Program-made: the position numbers and the translations under genes
Notes under the pieces: model-generated
Told to the model about the DNA's origin: nothing
Database searches by the model: none
The model's input: only the letters and a program-made list of their open reading frames with translations
Source: Chryseobacterium potabilaquae
GTDB taxonomy: Bacteria > Bacteroidota > Bacteroidia > Flavobacteriales > Weeksellaceae
Direction: 5' to 3'
Assembly: GCF_902728265.1 (NCBI RefSeq)
Contig: NZ_CACVBR010000017.1
Coordinates: 1 to 64,000 of the forward strand
DNA: 64,000 nt
Shown: piece after piece, positions 18,326 to 26,494 of the stretch
Layout: each line of letters starts with the position of its first letter
How positions within the stretch are numbered: position 1 is the first letter of the stretch

Positions 18326-19228
18326 CTAATTTTTTATAATATCCATAAACCATTCTTCAAAGCCCAAACTGCTTTTTAATTCAAAAATTTCGGCGCCAGC
18401 CATCACCATTTTTTTCACAAGAGTAATAATTTCCTCCTTAGACTCAACCACAATTTCCAATGTATTTTCGTCAATTTGATTGGGAGAATTTTTTTCAGGA
18501 ATTTCTTTAATATAATGTTCCGCATTATTAATTCCTATTCTCATTCGCGTATGTTTATAAAGCGTAGTAAGATCTTTTACACTTCCGGAAAATTTTATTT
18601 CACCATGAGAAATAATGGCAAGATGTGTGATCATCTTCTCAATTTCCTGTAACAGGTGACTGGAAATAAATATAGTGACACCTTGTTCTTTATTCAATTT
18701 AATGAGCAATTCGCGAATTTCCATCATCCCATTGGGATCAAGACCGTTTACGGGTTCATCCAGTATAAGTAAATCAGGGTTTCCAAGCAATGTTATGGCA
18801 ATTGCTATCCTCTGCTTCATTCCTAAAGAACATTTTTTCATTTTCACATGTCGGTTTTCCCACATATCTACAAGATGCAAAACCCTTTCACATTCTGATT
18901 CGGGAAGTTCTCTCAACTTAGACATGGCCAAAATATTCTCCCAACCTGATAAATGATCATAAAAAGCTGCGACATCTATAAGACTCCCAATTCGATGAAA
19001 CCCTTCAGGATAAAGGTTGGATACACTTTGATTAAAAATTTTAATGCAATTTTTTTCATCAGGAATGGCTCCAATAAGCATTTTCATTGTGGTAGACTTC
19101 CCTGCTCCATTAGCTCCTAAGAAACCAAAAATACTTCCTCTAGGTACTGAGAGATTAATATTTTTAAGAATAGGCTTGTTTTTTGAAAATCCAAAATTAA
19201 GATCCTGTATTTCAATTATTTTTTCCAT
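18326..19228 (-). CDS. ABC transporter ATP-binding protein
   Basis: 300-aa ATPase of the bacitracin/lantibiotic-export (BcrA/CcmA-like) branch. Walker A GANGAGKST (about 40-48), signature CSLGMKQRIAIA (near 136), Walker B LLILDEPVNGLDP (near 155) and switch His in FISSHLLQEIE. The C-terminal extension of about 80 residues is usual for this branch. The ATG at 19228 is chosen because the -7 promoter element covers 19247-19254 and overlaps the alternative start at 19249. The partner permease-thioredoxin gene begins 15 nt downstream. Confidence 0.92.
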   Translation of the reverse strand: MEKIIEIQDLNFGFSKNKPILKNINLSVPRGSIFGFLGANGAGKSTTMKMLIGAIPDEKNCIKIFNQSVSNLYPEGFHRIGSLIDVAAFYDHLSGWENILAMSKLRELPESECERVLHLVDMWENRHVKMKKCSLGMKQRIAIAITLLGNPDLLILDEPVNGLDPNGMMEIRELLIKLNKEQGVTIFISSHLLQEIEKMITHLAIISHGEIKFSGSVKDLTTLYKHTRMRIGINNAEHYIKEIPEKNSPNQIDENTLEIVVESKEEIITLVKKMVMAGAEIFELKSSLGFEEWFMDIIKN

Positions 19229-19246
19229 ACATGTAATTTTTCTTCG

Positions 19247-19280
19247 CAAAGATATGATTTAGTAAGTGTTATAAATACAA
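19247..19280 (-). promoter_or_regulatory. Possible promoter of the ABC transporter pair
   Basis: On the minus strand TTG (19280-19278) is followed by a 23-nt spacer and a perfect TATCTTTG (19254-19247). The spacing is at the long end for flavobacterial promoters. Confidence 0.45.
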
Positions 19281-19308
19281 AGTAGTAATACTTCTACATA
19301 GCATCTGA

Positions 19309-19342
19309 TAAAAAAGACCTTACAAAATATTGAAAGGTCTTT
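19309..19342 (-). terminator. Terminator after gldB
   Basis: Arms AAAGACCTT (19313-19321) and AAGGTCTTT (19334-19342), with a T run on the minus strand. It separates gldB transcription from the ABC-transporter genes. Confidence 0.7.
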
Positions 19343-19365
19343 ACATCTATTAATATACGTTATAG

Positions 19366-20355
19366 TTATTTAGGTTTATAAGCCGATTCGTTGAAAATGG
19401 TAGTGGCATCCATTTTAAGAAAATCAATTAACTTTTTATCAGTTTGTTTCTGTAAATATTTTTTACAAATCTGCCAACCAATAAATGTTCCTACCATAGG
19501 TGATGATTCATTATCAATATCAGTATAAAATTTAGAAAAAGGACCTGGTGAGATGAACCGCTCTACTAATCTTGCATCATCACTGAAGATTAAATTGCTT
19601 TCTACAAAATAATTCCAAATATTAGCTTCATTGGCTACAGACCACTCGTATTGCTTTTGGGTATAGTTCATTTTAAGATACTCAGGATAGTTGGGAAGGA
19701 AAGCATCCTGAAGGATCATTATTTTTCCATTAAGAATTAACTGATCAAGAAATTTCTGGTGGTCAGGAGAAGACATTATGGCTTTTTCAGCAAAAATCTG
19801 TGAAACTTTTGGTACTATATTATTCGGGTTCATTGATTTTTGAAAATATAATTCTAACCCTTTATAATTTGAATTTCCATCTCCCATAAAACCTGTGACA
19901 TCAATAAATAAAAGATTGCCTTTAGGATCATAAAAAATCGGATCTTGAACCATTTGTAATGCCGATGAGAATACATATACTTTCGGGCTATTAAATGATG
20001 GAAAATAATATTTTATATGCGAAAATAGATCTTGAAGATCTTTCTGTAATTTATTTTGATCTATTTTTCCTATAGCTTCTTTATATATTTTGATTTCTTC
20101 AGAGTCGGTTCTTCTTTTAACAAAATCTTCATCAGAAACAGTCCCTTGAAACCATGGAAAATCAGTTTGAAATTTCTCTAAAGAGATATTGGGATTATAA
20201 AATGCGCTTGAAATATCCTTGATTTCTACTTTCTCCGTTGGGGTTTTGATTTCTACGTTCCATCGATTTTGGTTTTCTCTTTTACAGGAGTCCAAAACCA
20301 AAACTAAAATTAAGGAAAGTGTAATAATTCTAAAAATCTTCATTATTTTTACCAT
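19366..20355 (-). CDS. gldB: Gliding motility lipoprotein GldB
   Basis: 329-aa lipoprotein: hydrophobic signal followed by lipobox LVLDSC. The mature part carries GldB-like blocks, namely the FQTDFPWFQGTVSDEDF segment and the DVTGFMGDGNSNYKGLELYF segment with YFQKSMNPNNIVP. GldB is required for gliding and T9SS function in F. johnsoniae and lies in the cell envelope. The start could be 20355 or the Met at 20343. It is divergent from the LRR gene across a 41-nt spacer and is cut off from the downstream ABC genes by a terminator. Confidence 0.92.
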   Translation of the reverse strand: MVKIMKIFRIITLSLILVLVLDSCKRENQNRWNVEIKTPTEKVEIKDISSAFYNPNISLEKFQTDFPWFQGTVSDEDFVKRRTDSEEIKIYKEAIGKIDQNKLQKDLQDLFSHIKYYFPSFNSPKVYVFSSALQMVQDPIFYDPKGNLLFIDVTGFMGDGNSNYKGLELYFQKSMNPNNIVPKVSQIFAEKAIMSSPDHQKFLDQLILNGKIMILQDAFLPNYPEYLKMNYTQKQYEWSVANEANIWNYFVESNLIFSDDARLVERFISPGPFSKFYTDIDNESSPMVGTFIGWQICKKYLQKQTDKKLIDFLKMDATTIFNESAYKPK

Positions 20356-20396
20356 AGAATTTAAGTTTACAAAAATAACGATTTAAACAGAATATA

Positions 20397-21038
20397 ATGA
20401 TGAAAAAGAAAATATTAACAATTCTCAGTTCCCTTGTGATCGTTGCTTTTTCAAATGCCCAAGGACTTAGTTTCAAGGATAAAAATTTTGAAAAAGCCGT
20501 TATAGAAAACTTCGACACCAATAAAGATCGAAAAATTGACCAATCTGAAGCCGACAACGTACAAAATTTATTTCTAACAGGAAAAAATATTGAATCTGTA
20601 GAAGATCTTGTCCACTTTAAGAATGCAAAAATGGTTTTAATGGACAGTAATATGATCCTCTTTATAGAATTAAAAAACCTCAAAGCATTAGAACTATTTT
20701 CATGTACAAATTGTAAAACTGTAGCATTCAAAGCAGAAAACCTTCCCTCACTCACTTCTCTATATCTTGATAATAATAAAATTGTGAATGCTTCATTCAA
20801 AGACATTCCAAAGATCAAGCAGCTTACTATCCCTTTTAATCAATTAAAAGCTATTGACACTAATTTATTAACCACACTTCAAGATTTGAATATTGAACAT
20901 AATCAAGTTCAAAAGCTAGATATTTCAAAAAATAATAAACTCCAATCATTAAACGTAAAAGGAAATCCACTGAAAGAAACTGATATAAAAAAAGGAACAA
21001 AAACAGATATAACCATTTTTGGATTTCAACAACAATAA
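20397..21038 (+). CDS. Secreted leucine-rich-repeat protein with an EF-hand-like loop
   Basis: 213 aa with signal peptide (MKKKILTILSSLVIVAFSNA). Residues about 38-52 form an EF-hand-like calcium loop, DTNKDRKIDQSEAD, with acidic or polar residues at the loop positions. About five LRR turns follow (LPSLTSLYLDNNKIV, IPKIKQLTIPFNQLKAID, LTTLQDLNIEHNQVQKLD, NNKLQSLNVKGNPLKETD). It ends in a hydrophobic IFGFQQQ strand rather than a recognisable T9SS sorting domain. A calcium-bound envelope binding protein is a reasonable guess. It lies 4 nt before the GNAT gene, so it is probably cotranscribed with it. Confidence 0.75.
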   Translation: MMKKKILTILSSLVIVAFSNAQGLSFKDKNFEKAVIENFDTNKDRKIDQSEADNVQNLFLTGKNIESVEDLVHFKNAKMVLMDSNMILFIELKNLKALELFSCTNCKTVAFKAENLPSLTSLYLDNNKIVNASFKDIPKIKQLTIPFNQLKAIDTNLLTTLQDLNIEHNQVQKLDISKNNKLQSLNVKGNPLKETDIKKGTKTDITIFGFQQQ

Positions 21039-21042
21039 AAAT

Positions 21043-21573
21043 ATGCAACTAGAAACTGAAAGATTGATTTTGAGAAAATTCGAAAAAACTGATGTAGAAC
21101 GACTATTTCTATTAGATTCGAATTCAGAAGTCATGAAATACATTGGAATGCCTCCATTAACTGATATCAAAGATTCTCTAAAAGTTATTGATATGATACA
21201 GCAACAATACATAGATAATGGAGTGGGAAGACTTGCTGTCATTGAAAAAAACAGTGATTTATTAATTGGTTGGAGCGGATTAAAATTATTAACAGACGAA
21301 ATCAATGGATACAGCCAGGTGTATGATCTTGGATATCGATTTCTTCCCGAGTTTTGGGGAAAAGGATATGCTTTAGAGTCGGCAATTGCCTCTCTTAATT
21401 TTGGATTTAAGACCTTACCCATTGATACAATTTATGCTCATGCGCATGCTGAAAATATGAGCTCTAATTGTATTCTAAACAAATTAGGCTTCCTTAAAAC
21501 CAGTGAGTTTACCGAACCTGATGGAATATGTTTCTGGTATGAACTAAATGCTCAAAAATATTTCAGTTCATAA
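21043..21573 (+). CDS. GNAT family N-acetyltransferase (RimJ/RimL type)
   Basis: 176-aa RimJ/RimL-like acetyltransferase. The start LETERLILRKFEKTDVERLF is diagnostic; the acetyl-CoA loop is EFWGKGYALESAIASLNFGF (about 105-124), and the C-terminal NCILNKLGFLKTSEF is typical. The ATG at 21043 lies 4 nt after the LRR gene stop; a frame opening at 21019 would overlap that gene. The target is unknown. Confidence 0.88.
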   Translation: MQLETERLILRKFEKTDVERLFLLDSNSEVMKYIGMPPLTDIKDSLKVIDMIQQQYIDNGVGRLAVIEKNSDLLIGWSGLKLLTDEINGYSQVYDLGYRFLPEFWGKGYALESAIASLNFGFKTLPIDTIYAHAHAENMSSNCILNKLGFLKTSEFTEPDGICFWYELNAQKYFSS

Positions 21574-21627
21574 AACCCCTTCAACATCATATAATATTAT
21601 AAAACTTGAAATAGTAAAAAATAAATA

Positions 21628-22422
21628 ATGCAGACACAAAAAGTAATAGATCACATTGTCAATTGGTTAAAAGAGTATGCTGTAAAAGCCAATGTGAAAG
21701 GATATGTAATTGGCGTTTCAGGAGGTGTTGATTCCGGTGTTGTTTCTACACTTTGTGCCATGACCGGGCTTGAAGTTTTGCTTCTCGAAATGCCCATCCG
21801 CCAAAAAGAAGATCAAGTCAATCGTGCTCAAGATCATATTGAAGATCTAAAAAGAAAATTTCCCAATGTGCAAGGAGAAACAATTAACCTTACTCCTGTT
21901 TTTGAATCCTTTGAAAATACTGTTCAGGATCATGTAGAAGGAAGATGGAGTAATAATCTAGCTCTTGCCAATACCCGATCACGCTTCAGAATGCTCACAT
22001 TATACTACTTTGGTCAGCTTCATGGTTTATTGGTTTGTGGTACAGGAAATAAGGTGGAAGATTTTGGGATTGGTTTTTATACAAAATATGGAGACGGAGG
22101 TGTTGATGTATCTCCTATTGCAGATCTCTATAAAACAGAAGTGTATGCATTAGCAAAAGCGTTAAATCTTATCGAAAGTATTCAAAATGCTATTCCTACG
22201 GATGGGCTTTGGGATGCGGATAGAACGGATGAAGATCAAATAGGAGCCACTTATCCTGAACTTGAAAAAATTCAAAAAGACTACGATACCAAAACAGCAG
22301 AAGATTATAAAGGTCGCGATAAAGAAGTTTTTATGATTTTCGACCGAATGCATAAGGCAGCAAAACATAAAATGACTCCTATCCCGATTTGTGATATCCC
22401 TGAAGAATGGCGAGAAGGATAA
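21628..22422 (+). CDS. nadE: NAD+ synthetase, ammonia-dependent
   Basis: 264-aa N-type ATP pyrophosphatase that amidates deamido-NAD to NAD+. The PP-loop GVSGGVDSGVV lies near residue 30, with the LPTDGLWD-like AIPTDGLWDADRTDEDQIGA segment near 190 and FGIGFYTKYGDGGVDVSPIA near 145. There is no N-terminal glutaminase domain, so it depends on free ammonia. In many flavobacteria nadE neighbours gldB and gldC; here an LRR gene and a GNAT gene separate it from gldB. Confidence 0.93.
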   Translation: MQTQKVIDHIVNWLKEYAVKANVKGYVIGVSGGVDSGVVSTLCAMTGLEVLLLEMPIRQKEDQVNRAQDHIEDLKRKFPNVQGETINLTPVFESFENTVQDHVEGRWSNNLALANTRSRFRMLTLYYFGQLHGLLVCGTGNKVEDFGIGFYTKYGDGGVDVSPIADLYKTEVYALAKALNLIESIQNAIPTDGLWDADRTDEDQIGATYPELEKIQKDYDTKTAEDYKGRDKEVFMIFDRMHKAAKHKMTPIPICDIPEEWREG

Positions 22423-22493
22423 TAAAGTGAACCACCCTCCTTTTATAATTGATATTTGACATAAGAAATTAACCTCATAATTATTGAAAAAAT

Positions 22494-23000
22494 ATGAATG
22501 GTAAAATAAGATCCCTATTTTTTATTTGTCTGGGACTTCTCTTCGGAATGTCTGTAATGTATATTTATAATCATTTTATTACGGATAAAAAAGACAAATC
22601 CTTTGATAGTAGTCCATCATATAAGATTACTGAATCGCAATTAAATAATACAACTTTAAATTCAGATACGGTACATATTGGTACTTTAACTAATGAAAAA
22701 ACAGTCATCCGCTATCTAAAGACTTATCATAAACTTCCCGATTATTACATTACAAAAAACGAGGCTAAAAAACTCGGATGGACTCCTTCAAAAGGAAATC
22801 TATGTGATGTATTGCCCGGAAAGGCAATTGGAGGAGATTATTTCGGAAATAGAGAAAACCAACTTCCAAAAGGTAAAAAGTATTTTGAAGCTGATATTAA
22901 TTATCGTTGTGGAAACAGAAATTCAGACAGAATCATTTTTACTAAAGAAGGTGAGATTTATTTAACTAAAAACCATTATAAAAGTTTTACCAAAATGTAA
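22494..23000 (+). CDS. Barnase-like secreted or membrane-anchored ribonuclease
   Basis: 168 aa. Residues about 5-28 are a hydrophobic signal or anchor. Residues about 70-168 align along their length with barnase: YLKTYHKLPDYYITKNEA, then ALGW-like KLGWTPSKGNL, PGKAIGGDYFGNRE, EADINYRCGNRNSDR and NHYKSFTKM. All catalytic positions are kept: Lys88 (barnase Lys27), Arg120 (Arg59), Glu132 (Glu73), Arg142 (Arg83), Arg146 (Arg87) and His161 (His102). It should cleave RNA after guanosine outside the cytoplasm. A barstar-family gene follows 88 nt downstream, so a toxin-inhibitor pair is inferred. Confidence 0.92.
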   Translation: MNGKIRSLFFICLGLLFGMSVMYIYNHFITDKKDKSFDSSPSYKITESQLNNTTLNSDTVHIGTLTNEKTVIRYLKTYHKLPDYYITKNEAKKLGWTPSKGNLCDVLPGKAIGGDYFGNRENQLPKGKKYFEADINYRCGNRNSDRIIFTKEGEIYLTKNHYKSFTKM

Positions 23001-23088
23001 CTATCGAGTCGTATCGATATAGAACGATTCCCTAATTCAACAACAACTTTTAAATGCTTACAGATCAAAAACATTGACAATTAAAGAA

Positions 23089-23376
23089 ATGAAAACAATA
23101 TATATAGATTTTACAGAGATAGGAGATTACGATGATTTTTATACTCAACTCAAAGAGAAAATTTCTCTTCCTGACCATTTTGGGGACAATCTGGATGCTC
23201 TGTATGATATCATTACAGGAAATCTAGAAATGCCTTTACATCTTGAATTCGTTAATATGACTGTTGATCAACTTGAAGTTTTCGAAGATTTACTGACCAC
23301 TTTAGAAGACGCTGAAGAAGAATTAGACAGCTTTAGTTTTAGCTATTATCTTGAACAATATGAAGATGAAGACTAG
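23089..23376 (+). CDS. Barstar-family ribonuclease inhibitor
   Basis: 95-aa acidic protein. LPDHFGDNLDALYDIITG matches the barstar segment that plugs the barnase active site. The two key aspartates (Asp35 and Asp39 of barstar) are kept in the LDALYD stretch, while the Tyr29 position is His. The C-terminal helix and strand are highly acidic. The ATG at 23089 after AAAGAA is preferred over a TTG at 23074. It presumably protects the cytoplasm from any unexported product of the RNase gene just upstream. Confidence 0.9.
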   Translation: MKTIYIDFTEIGDYDDFYTQLKEKISLPDHFGDNLDALYDIITGNLEMPLHLEFVNMTVDQLEVFEDLLTTLEDAEEELDSFSFSYYLEQYEDED

Positions 23377-23383
23377 CATATAC

Positions 23384-23418
23384 AAAAAAAGAGACTGTTT
23401 GAGCAGTCTCTTTTTTTG
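23384..23418 (+). terminator. Terminator after the barstar gene
   Basis: AAAAAAAGAGACTG pairs with CAGTCTCTTTTTTT around a short loop. It is symmetric and could serve both this operon and the convergent pafA. Confidence 0.8.
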
Positions 23419-23440
23419 TATTTTTATATAATTTATAAAT

Positions 23441-25087
23441 CTATTTTCCTATCACCTCTGTAATCGGATTTCCAATATTTCCGCTCGGGAACTGGATTTT
23501 TAACAAAGAAGAAACTGTTGGAGCAATATCTGTCATATTATACGGCTTATTACTTTCTCCCTGTTGAATTCCCCATCCCATAAAAATTAATGGAATGTGT
23601 GAATCATATGAATTCCAAACACTATGTGTTGTTCCTGTTTTAGAATAAGGAGGCAACATACCATCATGAGAAATTAATTGAATATCACCACTTCGTTGTC
23701 TATTAATTCCATTAATAATCTTTTGCTTAATAGGCTCTGGAATGGTTGCTTCTTGAACCGCTGTTACAGATACGGCATATAATACCGTAGGATTATTTTC
23801 TAATTCGTGAATCGTGAATTCAGTTATTTCATCCAGCTCTAATTTATTTTCTTTCATTAATTTTCTATCGAAATAAATCTGATTATTATCAATATTATTG
23901 ATTAATTTATCCGTTCCAAATTTATCTTTCAGCTTTTGATTCATCTCTTTTTCCATATCTTCTCCGAAAAATCCTGTGAGGATCTTATGCTCTTTTAAGA
24001 ATCCCACCGAATGAGCTCCTCCATGATCAGCAGATAAGAAAATTGTGTACTGTCCTTTTCCTACTTTTAGGTCGAGATAGCTAAAGAATTTAGCCAAATC
24101 TTGATCCAATCTTAAATATACATCCTCTACTTCAATAGAGTTAGGGCCAAATTTGTGTCCGGCATAATCAGTAGATGCTAAATTGATTGCTAAAAAATCC
24201 GTAATATTATCGTCACCCAATTTTTCTCCTTCTATGGATGCTTCAGCAAGTTTTAATGTTAATGTATTTCCAAAAGGAGTATAACGAATATTTTCTTTTT
24301 TAGCATTATAATCAGCTGCTAAATTATTATATGGAAAAGTGGGTGTTTTCGCACTTCCTAATAATCCTTCCCAAGAAGAATTGTCTGGTGAACTTTCCGT
24401 ATATTGATTAATAGGCAATAACGTATTCCAACCATCAGCTACCAGCTTCTCCGGTATTTTCTTTGAATTAAAAGATTGTATCCATTGTGGCAACTCATTC
24501 ATATACCAACTACTTGTAATAAAATTACCCGTAGTCGCATCAAACCAAAATGCACCGTTAGGAGTATGTCCGGCAGGAAGAATCGATGCCCTATCTTTCA
24601 ATGAAAGCCCAATTACTTTTCCTTGAAAATTGGTTGCTAATCTAAGCTCATCCGTCACTGTAGTTGACCAAAGGTTCTTTGGAGAGTGGCTTCCTGATTC
24701 AACACTCGTTGTTCCCACAGGATGTACATTCTCATCGGTTGTACAATATACATTTTTACCCGTTTCCTTATCTGTCCAATCATTTCCGGCAATTCCATGA
24801 ATAGCCGGAACAGAGCCTGTATAAATACAAGTATGACCTAAAGCTGTTACCGTAGGAATATAATTGATATGAACATTATTCAACGAATATCCTGTATTCA
24901 GCAATCTTTTAAAGCCGTCATTACCATATTTATTATAATAACGATATAAATAATCCCATCGCATTTGATCAACAACCAAACCTACAACTAATTTTGGCCT
25001 TTCCAGTTGAGTTGTTTTATTTTTTTGTGCATTAATCGTAATGGCAGATAGAAAAAGAGCTCCTGCTATCGAAATTTTCCCAAGCAT
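23441..25087 (-). CDS. pafA: Phosphate-monoester alkaline phosphatase PafA
   Basis: 548-aa periplasmic phosphomonoesterase with signal peptide MLGKISIAGALFLSAITINA. Every catalytic residue known for Elizabethkingia meningoseptica PafA is found with a constant +2 offset: Asp40, Thr81 (nucleophile, in PTVTALGHT), Asn102 (GNDW), Lys164 and Arg166 (SLKDR), Asp307 and His311 (STDYAGH), Asp354 and His355 (SADHGG) and His488 (TTHS). PafA releases phosphate from many monoesters and, unlike PhoA, works regardless of phosphate supply in some flavobacteria. It is convergent with the barstar gene and divergent from a GNAT gene. Confidence 0.95.
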   Translation of the reverse strand: MLGKISIAGALFLSAITINAQKNKTTQLERPKLVVGLVVDQMRWDYLYRYYNKYGNDGFKRLLNTGYSLNNVHINYIPTVTALGHTCIYTGSVPAIHGIAGNDWTDKETGKNVYCTTDENVHPVGTTSVESGSHSPKNLWSTTVTDELRLATNFQGKVIGLSLKDRASILPAGHTPNGAFWFDATTGNFITSSWYMNELPQWIQSFNSKKIPEKLVADGWNTLLPINQYTESSPDNSSWEGLLGSAKTPTFPYNNLAADYNAKKENIRYTPFGNTLTLKLAEASIEGEKLGDDNITDFLAINLASTDYAGHKFGPNSIEVEDVYLRLDQDLAKFFSYLDLKVGKGQYTIFLSADHGGAHSVGFLKEHKILTGFFGEDMEKEMNQKLKDKFGTDKLINNIDNNQIYFDRKLMKENKLELDEITEFTIHELENNPTVLYAVSVTAVQEATIPEPIKQKIINGINRQRSGDIQLISHDGMLPPYSKTGTTHSVWNSYDSHIPLIFMGWGIQQGESNKPYNMTDIAPTVSSLLKIQFPSGNIGNPITEVIGK

Positions 25088-25210
25088 TTAATAAATTTTT
25101 ATTGGACACAAATTTACATCTTTTGAAATGTTTGGAATGTGAAATTTTATTTAATTTTGAAGTAATGATTTCTTTCATACTTTATAGACAAAAATCACAA
25201 AACTTTATAC

Positions 25211-25750
25211 ATGGTTGAAATAAAAAAATTAGAAATTCTTCTTTCTAACCCCACTCTTAATTGGGGACATAATGGATATAAAACCGATAAAATTTTTATG
25301 GTTTCAACCATTGAAATGGGGAATTCTTTTGAATTTAGTATTAGAGAGAAATTTCAGCCGTATTTGAAAACTTGGGATCTTCATGATCAAGATATTCTTG
25401 AGCTTAATGAAATTATTAGGAAAGGGCATTCTTTTGGAGCTTTTCATCATGAAGAACTTATAGGTTGGGCCATCTGTGATATAAGAGAAGATAATAATAG
25501 TTTATCTATTCAAAATATGTTAATTAGTGAACAATTCAGAAGGCAGAATATAGGAAGATTATTGATCAAAAATATTAACAAAAAAGCCAGAGAGTTACAA
25601 TGCAGAATCGTAGAGCTAGAAATTCAGAATACCAATTATCCTGCTATTAAATTCTATCAAAATGCTGGATTTCGATGGACAGGAATTAATACTAAATTGT
25701 ATAATGATTCGACAGAAACAGCCTTATTTATGAGCTTTGATGTCGTTTAA
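25211..25750 (+). CDS. GNAT family N-acetyltransferase
   Basis: 179 aa. Acetyl-CoA loop SEQFRRQNIGRLLIKNINKK (about 108-127), preceded by NNSLSIQNMLIS, and the C-terminal NYPAIKFYQNAGFRWTGI. This is the arrangement of streptothricin/aminoglycoside-type GNATs, though the N-terminal half (about 1-60) does not let me choose a substrate. It stands alone, upstream of the TetR gene. Confidence 0.85.
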   Translation: MVEIKKLEILLSNPTLNWGHNGYKTDKIFMVSTIEMGNSFEFSIREKFQPYLKTWDLHDQDILELNEIIRKGHSFGAFHHEELIGWAICDIREDNNSLSIQNMLISEQFRRQNIGRLLIKNINKKARELQCRIVELEIQNTNYPAIKFYQNAGFRWTGINTKLYNDSTETALFMSFDVV

Positions 25751-25793
25751 CTCTTTATTGACAAAAACTATAAAAGATATTTATTTTTTTATT

Positions 25794-25811
25794 TTGTACC
25801 ATTTGGTACAA
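25794..25811. promoter_or_regulatory. TetR operator, copy 1
   Basis: 18-bp palindrome TTGTACCATTTGGTACAA. Half-sites TTGTAC and GTACAA are 6 nt apart. The same half-sites and spacing recur at 26442-26459 before the SDR gene. Confidence 0.75.
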
Positions 25812-25824
25812 TTGTATATCTTTG
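25794..25824 (+). promoter_or_regulatory. Promoter of the TetR-type regulator gene
   Basis: TTG at 25794-25796, 20-nt spacer, perfect TATCTTTG at 25817-25824, then ATG at 25842. The palindromic operator occupies the -33 element and most of the spacer, so binding should block transcription. Confidence 0.75.
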
Positions 25825-25841
25825 TCTTATAAAATTACCAT

Positions 25842-26426
25842 ATGGCAGGTAGACCCAAAATATTTGACAAACAGCAAGCAATCGAAAAAGCCACTGAGGT
25901 CTTTAGAAATAAGGGGTATGACATTGCTTCTGCCGATGAATTATTAGATGCAATGGGAATCGGTAAAGGAAGCTTTTATTTAGCTTTCAAAGGTGGTAAG
26001 CAAGAACTATATGTTCGATCAATCTGTCAATTTGCAGAAAATTTCAGCCAAAAAATGACTCAATCCATTGAAAATTCTGAAGATCAGATACAATTTATAA
26101 AACAGTTGTTTTTGCATCTTGCTGATCCTAAAGACTGCCATGTGGAAAGAGGTTGCTATCTCGGGAATGCCTTGGTTCAACTTTCTGAAAAAGATGAAGC
26201 CATTAAAAAGATAACAGCCGAACTATTGAAAGGTTTACAGGAGATTTTTGCGAAAGCCATTAAAAAAGCACAAAGAAATGGACAGTTAAAAACAAAAGAA
26301 GATGCTCAAATTTTAGCTTGGCACTTAACCAATTTATGGAATGGAATTCATGTAACGAGACGAATGGAAATTTCACCAACCATTCTTCATTCTCTTATTG
26401 AAATGAACCTTCGATTATTAGAATAA
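25842..26426 (+). CDS. TetR/AcrR family transcriptional regulator
   Basis: 194 aa. N-terminal helix-turn-helix: RPKIFDKQQAIEKATEVFRN, GYDIASADELLDAMGIGKG and SFYLAFKGGKQELYVR (about residues 3-58). The C-terminal ligand and dimer domain has a cysteine pair (KDCHVERGCYLGNALVQLS) of the TetR_C type often linked to electrophile sensing or repression of oxidoreductases. The operator in its own promoter and the matching site upstream of the SDR predict autoregulation and control of that SDR. Confidence 0.9.
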   Translation: MAGRPKIFDKQQAIEKATEVFRNKGYDIASADELLDAMGIGKGSFYLAFKGGKQELYVRSICQFAENFSQKMTQSIENSEDQIQFIKQLFLHLADPKDCHVERGCYLGNALVQLSEKDEAIKKITAELLKGLQEIFAKAIKKAQRNGQLKTKEDAQILAWHLTNLWNGIHVTRRMEISPTILHSLIEMNLRLLE

Positions 26427-26439
26427 TTTTTTTATTCAA

Positions 26440-26461
26440 TTTTGTACTAAATAGTACAAAA
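26440..26461. promoter_or_regulatory. TetR operator, copy 2, upstream of the SDR gene
   Basis: Perfect inverted repeat: arms TTTTGTACT (26440-26448) and AGTACAAAA (26453-26461), with AAAT between. It shares the TTGTAC-N6-GTACAA core with copy 1. Confidence 0.75.
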
Positions 26462-26494
26462 TAAAATTAATATCCAATACTTTAAACATTTATT

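Noticed and set aside
20330..20818. 162-codon minus-strand frame opposite the LRR gene
   Set aside because: It is antisense to a gene with a clear signal peptide and repeats, and has no recognisable protein features.
20949..21422. 157-codon minus-strand frame opposite the GNAT gene
   Set aside because: Antisense to conserved acetyltransferase motifs.
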